Shown here one piece after another: positions 18,277 through 29,190 of a stretch of 64,000 bases of DNA (position 1 is its first letter; every line of letters begins with the position of its first letter). Source of the DNA: Pseudomonas sp. PDM18 (lineage in GTDB: Bacteria; Pseudomonadota; Gammaproteobacteria; Pseudomonadales; Pseudomonadaceae); assembly GCF_014852585.1 (NCBI RefSeq), contig NZ_JACVBX010000013.1, forward strand, positions 165,327-229,326, written 5' to 3'. The translations under genes and the position numbers were made by a program. Under the pieces are notes generated by a model that was given only the letters and a program-made list of their open reading frames with translations, was not told where the DNA came from and searched no databases.

Positions 18277-20076
18277 TCAACTGTCCACTTTGAGCACAGC
18301 GAGGAAGGCTTCCTGCGGAATCTCCACGCTACCGACCTGCTTCATCCTTTTCTTACCGGCCTTCTGCTTCTCCAGCAGCTTGCGCTTACGGCTCACGTCA
18401 CCACCGTAGCACTTGGCCAGCACGTTCTTCCTGAGCGCTTTGACCGTCGAGCGAGCGATGATCTGCCCGCCGATGGCCGCCTGAATCGCGACGTCGAACA
18501 TCTGCCGCGGAATCAATTCCTTCATCTTCTCCACCAGCTGACGGCCCTTGTACGGGGCGTTGTCGCGGTGGACGATCAGGGCGAGGGCGTCAACCTTCTC
18601 GCCGTTGATCAGCACATCGAGACGAACCAGGTTGGCCGGCTCGAAGCGGTCGAAGCTGTAGTCCAGCGAAGCATAGCCACGGCTGGTGGACTTCAGGCGG
18701 TCGAAGAAGTCCAGCACCACTTCGTTCATCGGCAGATCGTAGATCACCTGGACCTGGCCGCTGAGGAAGTGCATGTCGCGCTGGACGCCGCGCTTCTCGA
18801 TGCACAGGGTAATGACGTTGCCCAGGTGCTCCTGAGGCACAAGAATGGTCGCGCGGCAGATCGGCTCGCGCATCTCGTCGATGGACGAGAGGTCGGGCAG
18901 CTTGGACGGGTTGTCGACATAGAGGATCTCGCCGTTCTTCTGCACGATCTCGAAGATCACGGTCGGCGCGGTGGTGATCAGATCCAGGTCGTATTCGCGC
19001 TCCAGGCGCTCCTGGATGATCTCCATGTGCAGCATGCCGAGGAAGCCGATGCGGAAGCCGAAGCCCAGGGCCTCGGAGCTTTCCGGCTCGTACTGCAGCG
19101 CGGCGTCGTTCAGGGTCAGCTTCTGCAGCGCTTCGCGGAAGTCCTCGAAGTCATCGGAGCTGACCGGGAACAGGCCGGCGTAGACCTGCGGCTTGATACG
19201 CTTGAAGCCCGGCAGCACGTCCACGTCGGGCGTGCTGTTCAAGGTAAGGGTGTCGCCTACCGGCGCGCCCAGGATGTCCTTGATGCCGGCGATGATGAAG
19301 CCTACTTCGCCGGCCTTGAGGTCCGGAGTCTCGGTGTGCTTCGGGGTGAAGACGCCGACGCTGTCCACCTGGTGGACCTTGCCGGTGGACTTCACCAGGA
19401 TCTTGTCGCCTTTCTTGACGCGGCCGTGCTTCACGCGCACCAGCGAGACTACGCCCAGGTAGTTGTCGAACCAGGAGTCGATGATCAGCGCCTGCAGCGG
19501 CGCGTCGATCTCGCCTTCCGGCGCGGGGATGGCAGTGACCAGGCGTTCCAGCACGTCTTCCACGCCCATGCCGCTCTTGGCCGAGCAGGCCACAGCGTCG
19601 GTGGCGTCGATGCCGATGATGCTTTCGATCTCGTCCTTTACGCGGTCCGGATCGGCCTGCGGCAGGTCCATCTTGTTGAGGACCGGCATCACTTCCAGGC
19701 CCTGTTCGATGGCGGTGTAGCAGTTGGCGACCGACTGCGCTTCCACGCCCTGGCCGGCATCCACCACCAGCAGCGCGCCTTCGCACGCCGCCAGCGAACG
19801 GCTGACTTCGTAAGTGAAGTCGACGTGACCGGGGGTATCGATGAAGTTCAGCTGGTAGGTCTTGCCGTCCTTCGCCTTGTAGTGAAGGGTGACGCTGTGC
19901 GCCTTGATGGTGATGCCGCGCTCACGCTCCAGGTCCATGGAGTCCAGAACCTGGGCCTCCATCTCGCGGTCGGACAGGCCGCCGCACATCTGGATAAAGC
20001 GGTCTGCCAGCGTCGACTTGCCATGGTCGATGTGGGCGATGATGGAGAAATTGCGGATATGACTCAGGTCACTCAC
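18277..20076 (-). CDS. lepA: Elongation factor 4 (LepA)
   Basis: A 599-residue ribosome-associated GTPase (EF4) related to EF-G, implicated in ribosome biogenesis and translation fidelity. G1 is [14 protein letters not shown]3 is DTPGHVDF and G4 is NKMDLPQAD. The LepA-specific C-terminal domain contains [20 protein letters not shown]. The GTG at 20076 ([19 protein letters not shown]) gives the standard length. The longer reading from 20181 adds an Arg-rich stretch with no homology to the family. Confidence 0.97.
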   Translation of the reverse strand: MSDLSHIRNFSIIAHIDHGKSTLADRFIQMCGGLSDREMEAQVLDSMDLERERGITIKAHSVTLHYKAKDGKTYQLNFIDTPGHVDFTYEVSRSLAACEGALLVVDAGQGVEAQSVANCYTAIEQGLEVMPVLNKMDLPQADPDRVKDEIESIIGIDATDAVACSAKSGMGVEDVLERLVTAIPAPEGEIDAPLQALIIDSWFDNYLGVVSLVRVKHGRVKKGDKILVKSTGKVHQVDSVGVFTPKHTETPDLKAGEVGFIIAGIKDILGAPVGDTLTLNSTPDVDVLPGFKRIKPQVYAGLFPVSSDDFEDFREALQKLTLNDAALQYEPESSEALGFGFRIGFLGMLHMEIIQERLEREYDLDLITTAPTVIFEIVQKNGEILYVDNPSKLPDLSSIDEMREPICRATILVPQEHLGNVITLCIEKRGVQRDMHFLSGQVQVIYDLPMNEVVLDFFDRLKSTSRGYASLDYSFDRFEPANLVRLDVLINGEKVDALALIVHRDNAPYKGRQLVEKMKELIPRQMFDVAIQAAIGGQIIARSTVKALRKNVLAKCYGGDVSRKRKLLEKQKAGKKRMKQVGSVEIPQEAFLAVLKVDS

Positions 20077-20181
20077 GGCGAACACACTCGGAAGGCTGAA
20101 GGCGGCGGTCCGCCGAAAAATAGCCGGGGAGTTTACCTGACTACAGCCTGACGCGTCACGCCGCGCCGGACGGTCAGGCAT

Positions 20182-20210
20182 GAAAAAGGGCGACCGGAGT
20201 CGCCCTTTTC
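20182..20210 (-). terminator. Rho-independent terminator after mucD
   Basis: On the minus strand the stem GGGCGAC-TCCG-GTCGCCC is followed by TTTTTC, 13 bp beyond the mucD stop. It separates the algU-mucABCD transcript from lepA. Confidence 0.88.
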
Positions 20211-20223
20211 TGGTGCACCGACC

Positions 20224-21654
20224 TTATTCGGTCAGCTTGAACGTAATGAAGCTCGCACGCCCCTGACGCAGCACGCGCATGGAAATCGAACGATCCTTCG
20301 GCAGCGCCTTGGCGATCTCGCTGAAGGTTTTCGAAGAATCCACCGCGCGGTTGTTCAGGTGGGTGATGACATCGCCCGGACGTAGGCCGATCATGGCCGC
20401 CGGGCCGCCCTGCACTTCCTTGATGACCACGCCACCCTTGATATCCAGGGACTTGCGCTGCTCGGCAGTCAGCTCCGCCACAGTCACACCCATGCGGTTG
20501 CTGCTGCGCTCGGCACCCTTGCCCTCGACGGCAGCGACGGCATCGTCGTCGTCCGGCAGGCTGCCGATGGTCATGTTCAAGGTCTGACGCTTGTTGTCGC
20601 GAATGACTTCCAGAGCGGCCTTATCGCCCGGCTTCATGTTGCCCACCAGGTGCGGCAGGTCGGCGGATTCGTTGATGGTCTGGCCGTTCAGGCTCAGGAT
20701 CACGTCACCTACCTGCAGGCCGCCCTTGGCTGCCGGGCCGTCTTCCACCAGTTGCGCGACCAGCGCGCCGGCCGGCTTGTCGAGACCGAAGGATTCGGCC
20801 AGGTCCTTGTTCACTTCCTGGATCACCACGCCCAGCCAGCCACGGTTGACCTTGCCGCCAGCCTTTAGCTGATCGGCGACGTTCAGCGCCACATCGATCG
20901 GGATCGCGAAGGAAAGCCCCATGAAGCCGCCGGAACGAGTGAAAATCTGCGAGTTGATACCGACTACTTCGCCCTGCAGGTTCAGCAGCGGGCCGCCAGA
21001 GTTGCCCGGGTTGATCGCCACGTCGGTCTGGATGAACGGCACATAGTTCTCGTTCGGAAGGCTGCGGCCCTTGGCGCTGACGATACCGGCAGTCACCGAG
21101 TGGTCGAAGCCGAACGGCGAACCAATGGCCAGCACCCACTCGCCAACTTTCAGCTTGTCGGAATCACCCAGCTTGAGCGTCGGCAGGCCCTTGGCATCGA
21201 TCTTCAGCACGGCCACGTCGCTACGCGGGTCGGCACCGACCAGCTTGGCTTTGTGCTCGCTGCGGTCGGACAGGCGCACGAGAATCTCATCGGCGTCTGC
21301 CACCACGTGGTTATTGGTGAGGATGTAGCCATCATCGGAAATGATGAAACCCGAGCCCAGGGACTGGGCCTCGCGCTGCTGGCCGCGGGGCGCCTGGCCC
21401 TGACCACCCTGACCGCGGGGAATGCTGCGTTCGAAGAATTCGCGCAGGCCCGGCGGCAGGCCGTCGAGGTCCGGAATGCCCATCTGCGCGTTGGAGCGGT
21501 CGGGAAGCTTCTGGGTGGTACTGATGTTGACCACCGCCGGCGAGGCTTTCTCGACCAGCGGCGTGAAGTCCGGTAGTTCAGCCCGCGCGGTGACCGACAG
21601 GCTCAGGGCCAGCAGGGCGACCAGCGCAGCCATGCTGCGTTTCAGGGTTTGCAT
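20224..21654 (-). CDS. mucD: Periplasmic serine protease MucD (DegP/HtrA family)
   Basis: A 476-residue trypsin-like protease and chaperone of the periplasm. The signal peptide ends at about ARA-ELPDF. The catalytic triad is H116 (TNNHVV), D146 (RSDVAVLKI) and S219 (INPGNSGGP). Two PDZ domains follow (around 270-365 and 385-470). In P. aeruginosa MucD restrains AlgU activation by degrading misfolded envelope proteins that trigger AlgW. It is the last gene of the operon, 36 bp after mucC, and is followed by a clear terminator. Confidence 0.96.
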   Translation of the reverse strand: MQTLKRSMAALVALLALSLSVTARAELPDFTPLVEKASPAVVNISTTQKLPDRSNAQMGIPDLDGLPPGLREFFERSIPRGQGGQGQAPRGQQREAQSLGSGFIISDDGYILTNNHVVADADEILVRLSDRSEHKAKLVGADPRSDVAVLKIDAKGLPTLKLGDSDKLKVGEWVLAIGSPFGFDHSVTAGIVSAKGRSLPNENYVPFIQTDVAINPGNSGGPLLNLQGEVVGINSQIFTRSGGFMGLSFAIPIDVALNVADQLKAGGKVNRGWLGVVIQEVNKDLAESFGLDKPAGALVAQLVEDGPAAKGGLQVGDVILSLNGQTINESADLPHLVGNMKPGDKAALEVIRDNKRQTLNMTIGSLPDDDDAVAAVEGKGAERSSNRMGVTVAELTAEQRKSLDIKGGVVIKEVQGGPAAMIGLRPGDVITHLNNRAVDSSKTFSEIAKALPKDRSISMRVLRQGRASFITFKLTE

Positions 21655-21690
21655 TGACTACAGCTCCCGTGATGTTGATTGGGAAGATCA

Positions 21691-22146
21691 CTAAACAGGG
21701 CCGGGCGGCCCACCGACCAGCGCACGCAGCACAACCGGTTGCATCGCCGGATCATCCGTATGGCGTCGCGCGTAGCGGCGCACCGGCAGCCAGGACAGCA
21801 GGAACCCCGCCAGCCCGGCCACGATGATGAGAGGTTCCCCCAGATCGAGGCACGCCGCCAGTAGCGCCAGCGCGAAAAGCCCGATCAGCGGAAGGAGATA
21901 GAAAAGGAGAGCGCTTTTCAGCAGAAGGTCTTCATCCACGCCAAGCACGACTTCGTCGCCAGGTATCAGACGCAGTGAAGAAAGGGCGCGCGCTTGGCCC
22001 CGCCCCCGGGCAATCCCCAGCCGCTCCAGGAGACCCTGGCCGCAACCGGCATTGACCGAACATCCCGAGCAGGCGGAGCGGCGCAGCGTTTCGATCTGGA
22101 CAGTTCCAGACTCGACCGCAATCACCCTCCCCCACTCCTGGATCAC
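21691..22146 (-). CDS. mucC: MucC (RseC/SoxR-reducing system family)
   Basis: A 151-residue membrane protein. A cysteine-rich N-terminal motif (RRSACSGCSVNAGCGQG) precedes two hydrophobic helices (about 80-125), as in RseC/MucC. Its role in the AlgU circuit is modest and condition-dependent in P. aeruginosa. The start is a GTG at 22146, overlapping the mucB stop (GTGA). Confidence 0.92.
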   Translation of the reverse strand: MIQEWGRVIAVESGTVQIETLRRSACSGCSVNAGCGQGLLERLGIARGRGQARALSSLRLIPGDEVVLGVDEDLLLKSALLFYLLPLIGLFALALLAACLDLGEPLIIVAGLAGFLLSWLPVRRYARRHTDDPAMQPVVLRALVGGPPGPV

Positions 22147-23087
22147 TGTGGCTGGGCTCCCGTGGGCCGCATGGACAACGCCACGCGCTCGGCAGTGCCA
22201 CTGGGTATCTCGCCGACCACAGTCACCATGGTGCCGCCGTCGTCACTGGCGAACCGCCTCGACACCACGGTGGTCGGGCCCAGCTGGGTGCGGGCATCAT
22301 CGACCTTGGCGCCGTGCAGCGGCTCGAGGAATACCGAGAAACGCGCCAGTCCGTCGCCGTAGGCCAGGCACAGGACCTGATCATTGGAGACCGGGCTGCG
22401 CTCCTGCAGCGTACTGTTCAGGGTAAAGCCCGGCGGCACCCATTCCGAATGCCAGTTGGTCTTCACCTGGGCAACCTTGGCTTCCTTCACCGGCTTGCAG
22501 GCCGCGCTCGCTTGCAACTCGCCGTCATCCGGCGCTGCCATGTCGATGCGGGTGAACTGCAGGCGCTCGATGATCTGGCCCTTGTCATTGAGCAGCAGGG
22601 ACTTGAGCGGCAGGCCCGTCTCCTTGTCCACGTGCAGTTCGAAGCCATAGCGATGCTGGTCACGCGGGATCACCGCCAGCACCACCGCCGGCCGGTCGGC
22701 AATGCGCGACTCGCCAGCGACGCGAACGTCATAGTAGCTAGATAGTTCGGCAGGGTTTAGTTTGCGTGCCGGCCACATCTCACCAGTCGACACCTGCCCC
22801 GACATACCTCCACCTACGCACTGGGTCGCACCATTGACGCGCACCACCTCCTGGCGCGGCCCATCGACCTGAACCAGGTGTTCGCGCACCGAGCCGTCGC
22901 TCTCCACACGATGCCAGACATCGTGGGTGGAGAAGGCTCCGCTGCGTTCGTAGATGAAGGTACCCTGGAAGTTCTGTTGCTGATCAGCCTCGGAGAGGCG
23001 CTTGATCCAGTCCAACGCATCGGCGGCCTGGACTGGCAATGCCAGCAGACCACCGAGGAAGAACAACAGTGCTGTCTTCGCGCGCAT
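22143..23087 (-). CDS. mucB: Sigma factor AlgU regulatory protein MucB (RseB family)
   Basis: A 314-residue periplasmic protein with a signal peptide ending near VQA-ADALDW. It has the two-domain LolA-like RseB fold, with family features QNFQGTFIYERSG, THDVWHRVESDG and VNGATQCVGG. It binds the periplasmic part of MucA and shields it from AlgW, and lipids or LPS intermediates can release it. A strong AAGGAG ribosome site precedes the ATG, 21 bp after mucA. Confidence 0.95.
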   Translation of the reverse strand: MRAKTALLFFLGGLLALPVQAADALDWIKRLSEADQQQNFQGTFIYERSGAFSTHDVWHRVESDGSVREHLVQVDGPRQEVVRVNGATQCVGGGMSGQVSTGEMWPARKLNPAELSSYYDVRVAGESRIADRPAVVLAVIPRDQHRYGFELHVDKETGLPLKSLLLNDKGQIIERLQFTRIDMAAPDDGELQASAACKPVKEAKVAQVKTNWHSEWVPPGFTLNSTLQERSPVSNDQVLCLAYGDGLARFSVFLEPLHGAKVDDARTQLGPTTVVSRRFASDDGGTMVTVVGEIPSGTAERVALSMRPTGAQPQ

Positions 23088-23108
23088 GTCGCTCCTTAAG
23101 GTCGCAAA

Positions 23109-23693
23109 TCAGCGGCTTTCCAGGCTCGCGGCGCGTGCGTAAGGCAGGGCGCTGTCAGTGCCACTGACGGCGGACTGCTGAGCATGTTGACGCAGATAAC
23201 CCGGAAGACGCTGCTCGTGCCAGGTGGTCTGCCCGCCCTGGGCATTGGTGATCACCTGCGGCGCCTCGTCCTGAGTGTAGCCTGCCAGTACCGCCGGGCC
23301 TTGCACTTGCGGCAGGGCGATCTGCGGAGTGGCACCTTGCTGGGCAAGGCTATTGGCGACACTGTCGTCCTGGTGGTACATGCGCACACCGGCCAGCACA
23401 GCCAGAGTCACCGAGGCAGCGACGGCCAGGCGGCCGACGTTGCGCCACGGATTGCGACTGCGCGGCGCCGGTGCGGCTTCATCAGCCAGCGCGGCGGACA
23501 CGGCAGCGGCAATGTCCAGCTTGGGCATGGCCGGCTCACGGTGCATCACTGCGCGGGCCAGTTGATAACGGGACCAGGTGGCCCGCAATTCGGCGTCCTC
23601 GCCGCAGGCTGCAAGCACACGCCGCAGCTCAAGCTCATCCGCTTCGTTATCCATTACCGCGGACAGCGACTCCTGCAGGGCTTCACGACTCAT
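23109..23693 (-). CDS. mucA: Anti-sigma factor MucA
   Basis: A 194-residue inner-membrane anti-sigma factor that sequesters AlgU. The cytoplasmic RseA-like domain is residues 1-80 (MSREALQESLSAVMDNEADE), one transmembrane helix is about 88-105, and the periplasmic domain follows. The VLAGY stretch at 135-139 corresponds to the region where AlgW cuts MucA in P. aeruginosa. The length equals that of the intact P. aeruginosa protein and no truncation of the mucA22 type is present, so the allele looks wild-type (non-mucoid). The start at 23693 follows an AGAGG site. The longer reading from 23780 would overlap algU. Confidence 0.95.
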   Translation of the reverse strand: MSREALQESLSAVMDNEADELELRRVLAACGEDAELRATWSRYQLARAVMHREPAMPKLDIAAAVSAALADEAAPAPRSRNPWRNVGRLAVAASVTLAVLAGVRMYHQDDSVANSLAQQGATPQIALPQVQGPAVLAGYTQDEAPQVITNAQGGQTTWHEQRLPGYLRQHAQQSAVSGTDSALPYARAASLESR

Positions 23694-23724
23694 AGCGGTA
23701 CCTCTCTTGGCTTCTGCCGCTGTA

Positions 23725-24309
23725 TCAGACTTCATCATGCAACAAAGGCTGCAAAGCTTTGTCGATCGCTTCCCGCGCACGGAATATCCGTGAGCGGACG
23801 GTCCCCACCGGACACTGCATCACGGTGGCGATATCTTCGTAACTCAGGCCTTCGAACTCGCGCAGGGTCAAAGCCGTGCGCAAATCATCAGGCAACTGCT
23901 GGATGGTGCGATGAACGGTTTCCTCGATCTCATCCCGCAGCATGGCTCTTTCCGGCGACTCGATGTCCTTCAGGGCGTGATCGCCGTCGAAGAACTCCGC
24001 GTCCTCTGCCGTGACATCGCTGTCCGGCGGCCGCCGACCGCGCGCAACCAGATGGTTCTTCGCGGTGTTGATGGCGATACGGTACAGCCAGGTATAAAAG
24101 GCACTGTCACCCCGGAAGTTGCCCAAGGCGCGATACGCCTTGATGAACGCTTCCTGTGCAACGTCCTGGGCTTCCTGGGCGTCATGCACGAATCGCACGA
24201 TGAGCCCCAGAATCTTGTGCTGGTACTTCAGCACCAGCAGGTCGAAAGCCCGTTTGTCTCCGCGCTGTACCCGTTCAACCAGTTGCTGATCCTGTTCCTG
24301 GGTTAGCAT
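23725..24309 (-). CDS. algU: Extracytoplasmic sigma factor AlgU (RpoE/AlgT)
   Basis: A 193-residue ECF sigma factor directing the envelope-stress and alginate regulons. Region 2 contains DVAQEAFIKAYRALGNFRGDSAFYTWLYRIA, and region 4 contains LREFEGLSYEDIATVMQCPVGTVRSRIFRARE. The start at 24309 (MLTQEQDQQLVERVQRGD) has GAGGAG upstream. First gene of algU-mucABCD, divergent from nadB. Two GAACTT-type promoters upstream point to autoregulation. Confidence 0.97.
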   Translation of the reverse strand: MLTQEQDQQLVERVQRGDKRAFDLLVLKYQHKILGLIVRFVHDAQEAQDVAQEAFIKAYRALGNFRGDSAFYTWLYRIAINTAKNHLVARGRRPPDSDVTAEDAEFFDGDHALKDIESPERAMLRDEIEETVHRTIQQLPDDLRTALTLREFEGLSYEDIATVMQCPVGTVRSRIFRAREAIDKALQPLLHDEV

Positions 24310-24368
24310 GAATGCTCCTCTGAAAACCTGGAGGAGCTTCGAGCACCCTGGTAAATCGTCCTGCCAAG

Positions 24369-24395
24369 ATAGACTCGGGTCTTTTGCAAAAGTTC
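24369..24395 (-). promoter_or_regulatory. AlgU-dependent promoter of algU (proximal)
   Basis: On the minus strand GAACTT (24395-24390), 16 bases, then TCTAT (24373-24369). This matches the AlgU consensus GAACTT-N16/17-TCTGA except in the last part of the -10, and lies about 60 bp before the algU start. P. aeruginosa has an autoregulated AlgU promoter in the same place. The 461-bp algU-nadB intergenic region (24310-24770) holds this element and the distal one at 24553. No gene was found there. Confidence 0.85.
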
Positions 24396-24552
24396 TCCCC
24401 TCCAAGCATGCGCCGCACAGTTTTTTCACATTTGCGGCAATCGGACCCCGACATGCGTCCGAAGCCCGTCAAATTCAACTGCACCGGGCGGAACACCCGC
24501 TCCCCTTCCGCGCAATGTCAATCTGCACGCAAAGTTGATTGGGTATTCCGAG

Positions 24553-24579
24553 TTCGAACCGGAACGTCTGAAAAAGTTC
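24553..24579 (-). promoter_or_regulatory. Possible second AlgU-type promoter (distal)
   Basis: Minus strand GAACTT (24579-24574), 16 bases, then TCGAA (24557-24553). The -35 is perfect, but the -10 matches TCTGA at only some positions. P. aeruginosa algU has a second sigma-E-like start further upstream, so this is plausible. Confidence 0.5.
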
Positions 24580-24770
24580 CGGGGATTTGCCGTGATCGTT
24601 CAATGACTTCGACTCCACCCCTGGCGCCTGCCGGACCGGCTTGAGCGGGGAAGAAAACCTCCCGCCCTGCGACTGCCGTCCCGCGGCACGCGCCTTCGGT
24701 GTCATCGGTTCGCCAGTATTGTGCCGTGGCCCCCTTCTATATACTAGGGCGCCATTTTGTGGAGCCGGGT

Positions 24771-26387
<1,617 letters not shown>

Positions 26388-26791
26388 AGCGCAGACGCAC
26401 GCGCAGGCGCCGGTGCAACTCCGGCGCCAATGCATCGGCCGGCACGCAGACACTGCGCGCCAGCCAGTCGCCGGGACGGCGGAAACGCAGGACGATCAAC
26501 GAGGGCAGCGCCAGGCTGTCCGGCAGCAACCGCACCGGTTGAAAGCCCGCCCGCTCGCTCCACAACTGCCAGCCCTCAGCGTTGTGGCGCAGCGCACGCA
26601 CCGAATCAGGCGCGCGCAATAGAATCCGCCCAGGCACAACCAGAGCAGCGTGCAGCAGGCAGAGGCTCAGGCCGAGCGTTTTCCAGTGAAGGGGAATGTC
26701 CGCGAGCAATAGCGCCAGGACGGCGCAGCACTGCGCGGCGAGATAGGCCGTCAGCAAACCGATGGACGGTTGCCAGCGACACTCGAAGGGG

Positions 26792-27046
26792 TCACTTCGG
26801 CTGGACACGGTCCAGGATCATGCGAACGATGATACGCAGGTCGGCATCTTCCGGCTCGCCGCGCTGCATGAACCAGCCGAACATGTCCTGATCCTCGCAC
26901 TCCAGCAGCTTGCGGAAGCGCGCCTGATCATCGGCCGGCAGGCCCGGATAGACTTCCTGGACAAAGGGCACCAGCAGGACGTCCAGTTCCAGCATGCCGC
27001 GGCGGCTGTGCCAGAAAAGGCGTTTGAGTTCGATTTCGTCGTTCAT
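26792..27046 (-). CDS. sdhE: FAD assembly factor SdhE (YgfY/CptB)
   Basis: An 84-residue protein that promotes covalent attachment of FAD to the succinate dehydrogenase flavoprotein. The hallmark RGMLELD (the RGxxE motif) lies at residues 16-22. [14 protein letters not shown], also conserved, follows. Encoded with ygfX, divergent from ygfZ, a common arrangement in gammaproteobacteria. A neighbouring flavoenzyme of the same family (nadB) is noteworthy but no direct link is shown. Confidence 0.92.
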   Translation of the reverse strand: MNDEIELKRLFWHSRRGMLELDVLLVPFVQEVYPGLPADDQARFRKLLECEDQDMFGWFMQRGEPEDADLRIIVRMILDRVQPK

Positions 27047-27216
27047 CTGCGGGGCACCTCGATTAACAGCGGGCGAATACGTCTTGATGCTCGCGAAGCC
27101 GACGGACGGCGCGAGCCGAGCGGCATTATACGCATGCTCGGCTCACCCGGCACCCGCTGACAAGGCTGGGCCTGAGCTCTATCATGAGGCCCCTAACTTT
27201 CTTCCAGCGAATCGTG

Positions 27217-28152
27217 ATGACCGACTCTGCTTTCTACACCGAACTCAATCACGAAGGGATTCTCGCCGTCCGTGGCGCGGACGCCGGCAAATTCCTCCAG
27301 GGCCAGCTGACCTGCAACCTCAATTACCTGAACGCCGACTACTCCAGCCTCGGCGCCCGCTGCACGCCCAAGGGCCGCATGACGTCCAGCTTCCGCATCC
27401 TCGCCGAAGGCGAAGGCTTCCTGCTGGCCATGGCCAATGACCTGCTGGAGAGCCAACTGGCGGACCTGAAGAAGTACGCGGTGTTTTCCAAGGCCACCCT
27501 CGCCGATGACAGCAGCCAGTGGGCGCGCTTCGGCCTGAGCGGTGCGGACGCCGTCCTTGCCGAACTGGGCCTGAGCCTCTCCGGCGAAGCCGACCAGGTA
27601 GCGCGGGCCGACGGCCTGATCGCCATCGGCCTCGGCCAGGGCCGCGTCGAACTCTGGGCACCGGCCGAGCGCGCCGCCGCCATCGCCGACCTGTTGCAGG
27701 CCCGCCTGCCCCATGCCGAGCTCAACGACTGGCTGCTCGGCCAGGTTCGCGCCGGCGTCGGCCAGGTATTCGGCGCCACCCGCGAGCTGTTCATCCCACA
27801 GATGATCAACCTGCAGGCCGTGGGCGGCGTGAGCTTCAAGAAGGGCTGCTACACCGGCCAGGAAATCGTCGCGCGCATGCAGTACCTGGGCCGCCTCAAG
27901 CGCCGCCTGCAGCGCCTGAAACTCGATGGCGCCGAACTGCCGGAGCCGGGCCGCGAGCTGTTCTCGCCGGTGCACTCCACCAGCGTCGGCGAAGTGGTAC
28001 TGGCCGCCCGCGCGGCCGATGGCGTAGAGCTGCTCGCCGTGCTGCAGGACGACGCCGCTGCCGACGGCAACGTGCGCCTGGGCGAGGACCAGCCCCTGCG
28101 CCTGCTGGACCTGCCTTACGTTCTGGACAGCGACCGCGAGATCCAGCGCTGA
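27217..28152 (+). CDS. ygfZ: Folate-binding protein YgfZ
   Basis: A protein of 311 residues from the GcvT-like folate-binding family, needed in E. coli for the activity of some Fe-S enzymes such as MiaB. The diagnostic motif KKGCYTGQEIVARMQ (K-G-C-Y-x-G-Q-E) is present. The start is the ATG at 27217 (MTDSAFYTEL), as the N-terminal GILAVRGADAGKFLQGQLTC segment follows directly. An upstream ATG at 27184 is possible. Divergent from sdhE across 170 bp. Confidence 0.93.
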   Translation: MTDSAFYTELNHEGILAVRGADAGKFLQGQLTCNLNYLNADYSSLGARCTPKGRMTSSFRILAEGEGFLLAMANDLLESQLADLKKYAVFSKATLADDSSQWARFGLSGADAVLAELGLSLSGEADQVARADGLIAIGLGQGRVELWAPAERAAAIADLLQARLPHAELNDWLLGQVRAGVGQVFGATRELFIPQMINLQAVGGVSFKKGCYTGQEIVARMQYLGRLKRRLQRLKLDGAELPEPGRELFSPVHSTSVGEVVLAARAADGVELLAVLQDDAAADGNVRLGEDQPLRLLDLPYVLDSDREIQR

Positions 28153-28197
28153 ATATCGTGCCGGGCGGGGAGCCCGGCTTTCCCTGAAGGACACTTC

Positions 28198-29034
28198 ATG
28201 AGCAAGCTTGCCGAAAAAGTACAACAGGAACTGCTGCGGGCCATCGACAACGATGAGCTGGTGCTGCCGACGCTGCCGGAAGTCGCCCTGCGCGTCCGTG
28301 AAGCGGCGGAAAACCCGGACATCAGCATCCAGGATCTGGCCAAGGTGATCGGCAACGACGCTGCGTTGACCGCGCGCATCATCAAGGTGGTGAACAGCCC
28401 GCTGCTGCGCACCAACAAGGAAATCACCGACCTGCAGATGGCGATCAGCCGCCTGGGGATCAACTACACCTGCAACCTGGCCACGGGCCTGGCAATGGAG
28501 CAGATGTTCCAGGCCACCTCCGATGTGGTCGACCGCAAGATGCGCGAGGTGTGGAACAAGAGCACCGAGATCGCCGGCATCTGCCACGCCCTGTGCCGCC
28601 ACTACACTCGTCTCGCGCCGGATCAGGCGACCCTGGCCGGCCTGGTGCACCAGATCGGCGTGCTGCCGATCCTCACCTACGCCGAGGAGCACAGCGAACT
28701 GCTGGCCGACTCCATCAGCCTCAACCACGTGATCGAGCGCATCCACCCGATCATCGGCGACCGCATCCTCAAGGCCTGGGACTTCCCGGCGCCGATCGCC
28801 GCCGTGCCGGGCCAGCACCTGGACTTCAGCCGCGACTCGGCCAAGGTCGACTACGTGGACATCGTCCAGGTCGCCACCCTGCAGAGCTACCTGGGCAGCC
28901 AGCACCCCTACACCGAGCTGGACTGGGCGACTATCCCGGCCTTCGCCAAACTGGGCCTGGACCCGAAGGCAGACGTGAAGGAAGACGAAGACCTCTCCGC
29001 CGCCATGGAAGCGGCGATGAGCATGCTTCAGTAA
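28198..29034 (+). CDS. HDOD domain protein
   Basis: A 278-residue protein almost wholly made of an HDOD (HD-related output) domain. Family features are LPTLPEVALRVREAAENPDISIQDLAKVI and LTARIIKVVNSPLLR. The HD-like metal ligands are degenerate (LAGLVHQIGVLPIL has an HQ rather than HD pair), as is typical for HDOD. Such proteins act in signalling linked to cyclic di-GMP, chemotaxis or stress, but the output here cannot be deduced. A GAAGGA ribosome site precedes the ATG, 45 bp after ygfZ. Confidence 0.88.
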   Translation: MSKLAEKVQQELLRAIDNDELVLPTLPEVALRVREAAENPDISIQDLAKVIGNDAALTARIIKVVNSPLLRTNKEITDLQMAISRLGINYTCNLATGLAMEQMFQATSDVVDRKMREVWNKSTEIAGICHALCRHYTRLAPDQATLAGLVHQIGVLPILTYAEEHSELLADSISLNHVIERIHPIIGDRILKAWDFPAPIAAVPGQHLDFSRDSAKVDYVDIVQVATLQSYLGSQHPYTELDWATIPAFAKLGLDPKADVKEDEDLSAAMEAAMSMLQ

Positions 29035-29068
29035 GCGACGTCAAAGGCGAGCCGGTAGAGGTCAACCT

Positions 29069-29134
29069 GTAGGAGCGAGCTTGCTCGCGAAGGGGTTTCG
29101 CTGCCGAAAGGTTCGCGAGCAAGCTCGCTCCTAC
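29069..29134. repeat. Paired REP palindrome (copy 1)
   Basis: The 23-bp unit starting GTAGGAGCGAGCTTGCTCGC occurs once on each strand, head to head, with a 20-bp spacer. It is the same family as the copies at 42941 and 63741. It lies after the HDOD gene and before the bidirectional terminator. Confidence 0.9.
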
Positions 29135-29153
29135 GAAAAAACCTCGCCACCTT

Positions 29154-29180
29154 CGAAACCCGCCCTCTCGGCGGGTTTCG
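29154..29180. terminator. Bidirectional terminator between HDOD gene and tctE
   Basis: The stem CGAAACCCGCC/GGCGGGTTTCG with a short CTCT loop separates the convergent HDOD and tctE genes, so it can end both transcripts. Confidence 0.75.
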
Positions 29181-29190
29181 CGTTTCTGGC

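Noticed and set aside
20077..20181. N-terminal extension of lepA
   Set aside because: Arg/Ser-rich and absent from EF4 proteins. The GTG at 20076 gives the standard 599 residues.
23109..23693. A mucA frameshift or truncation of the mucoid type
   Set aside because: The frame is intact for the full 194 residues through the periplasmic domain.
24719..24745. TTGTGC...TATACT as a nadB promoter
   Set aside because: The spacer is only 15 bp and the -35 is poor. Kept as a weak possibility but not annotated.
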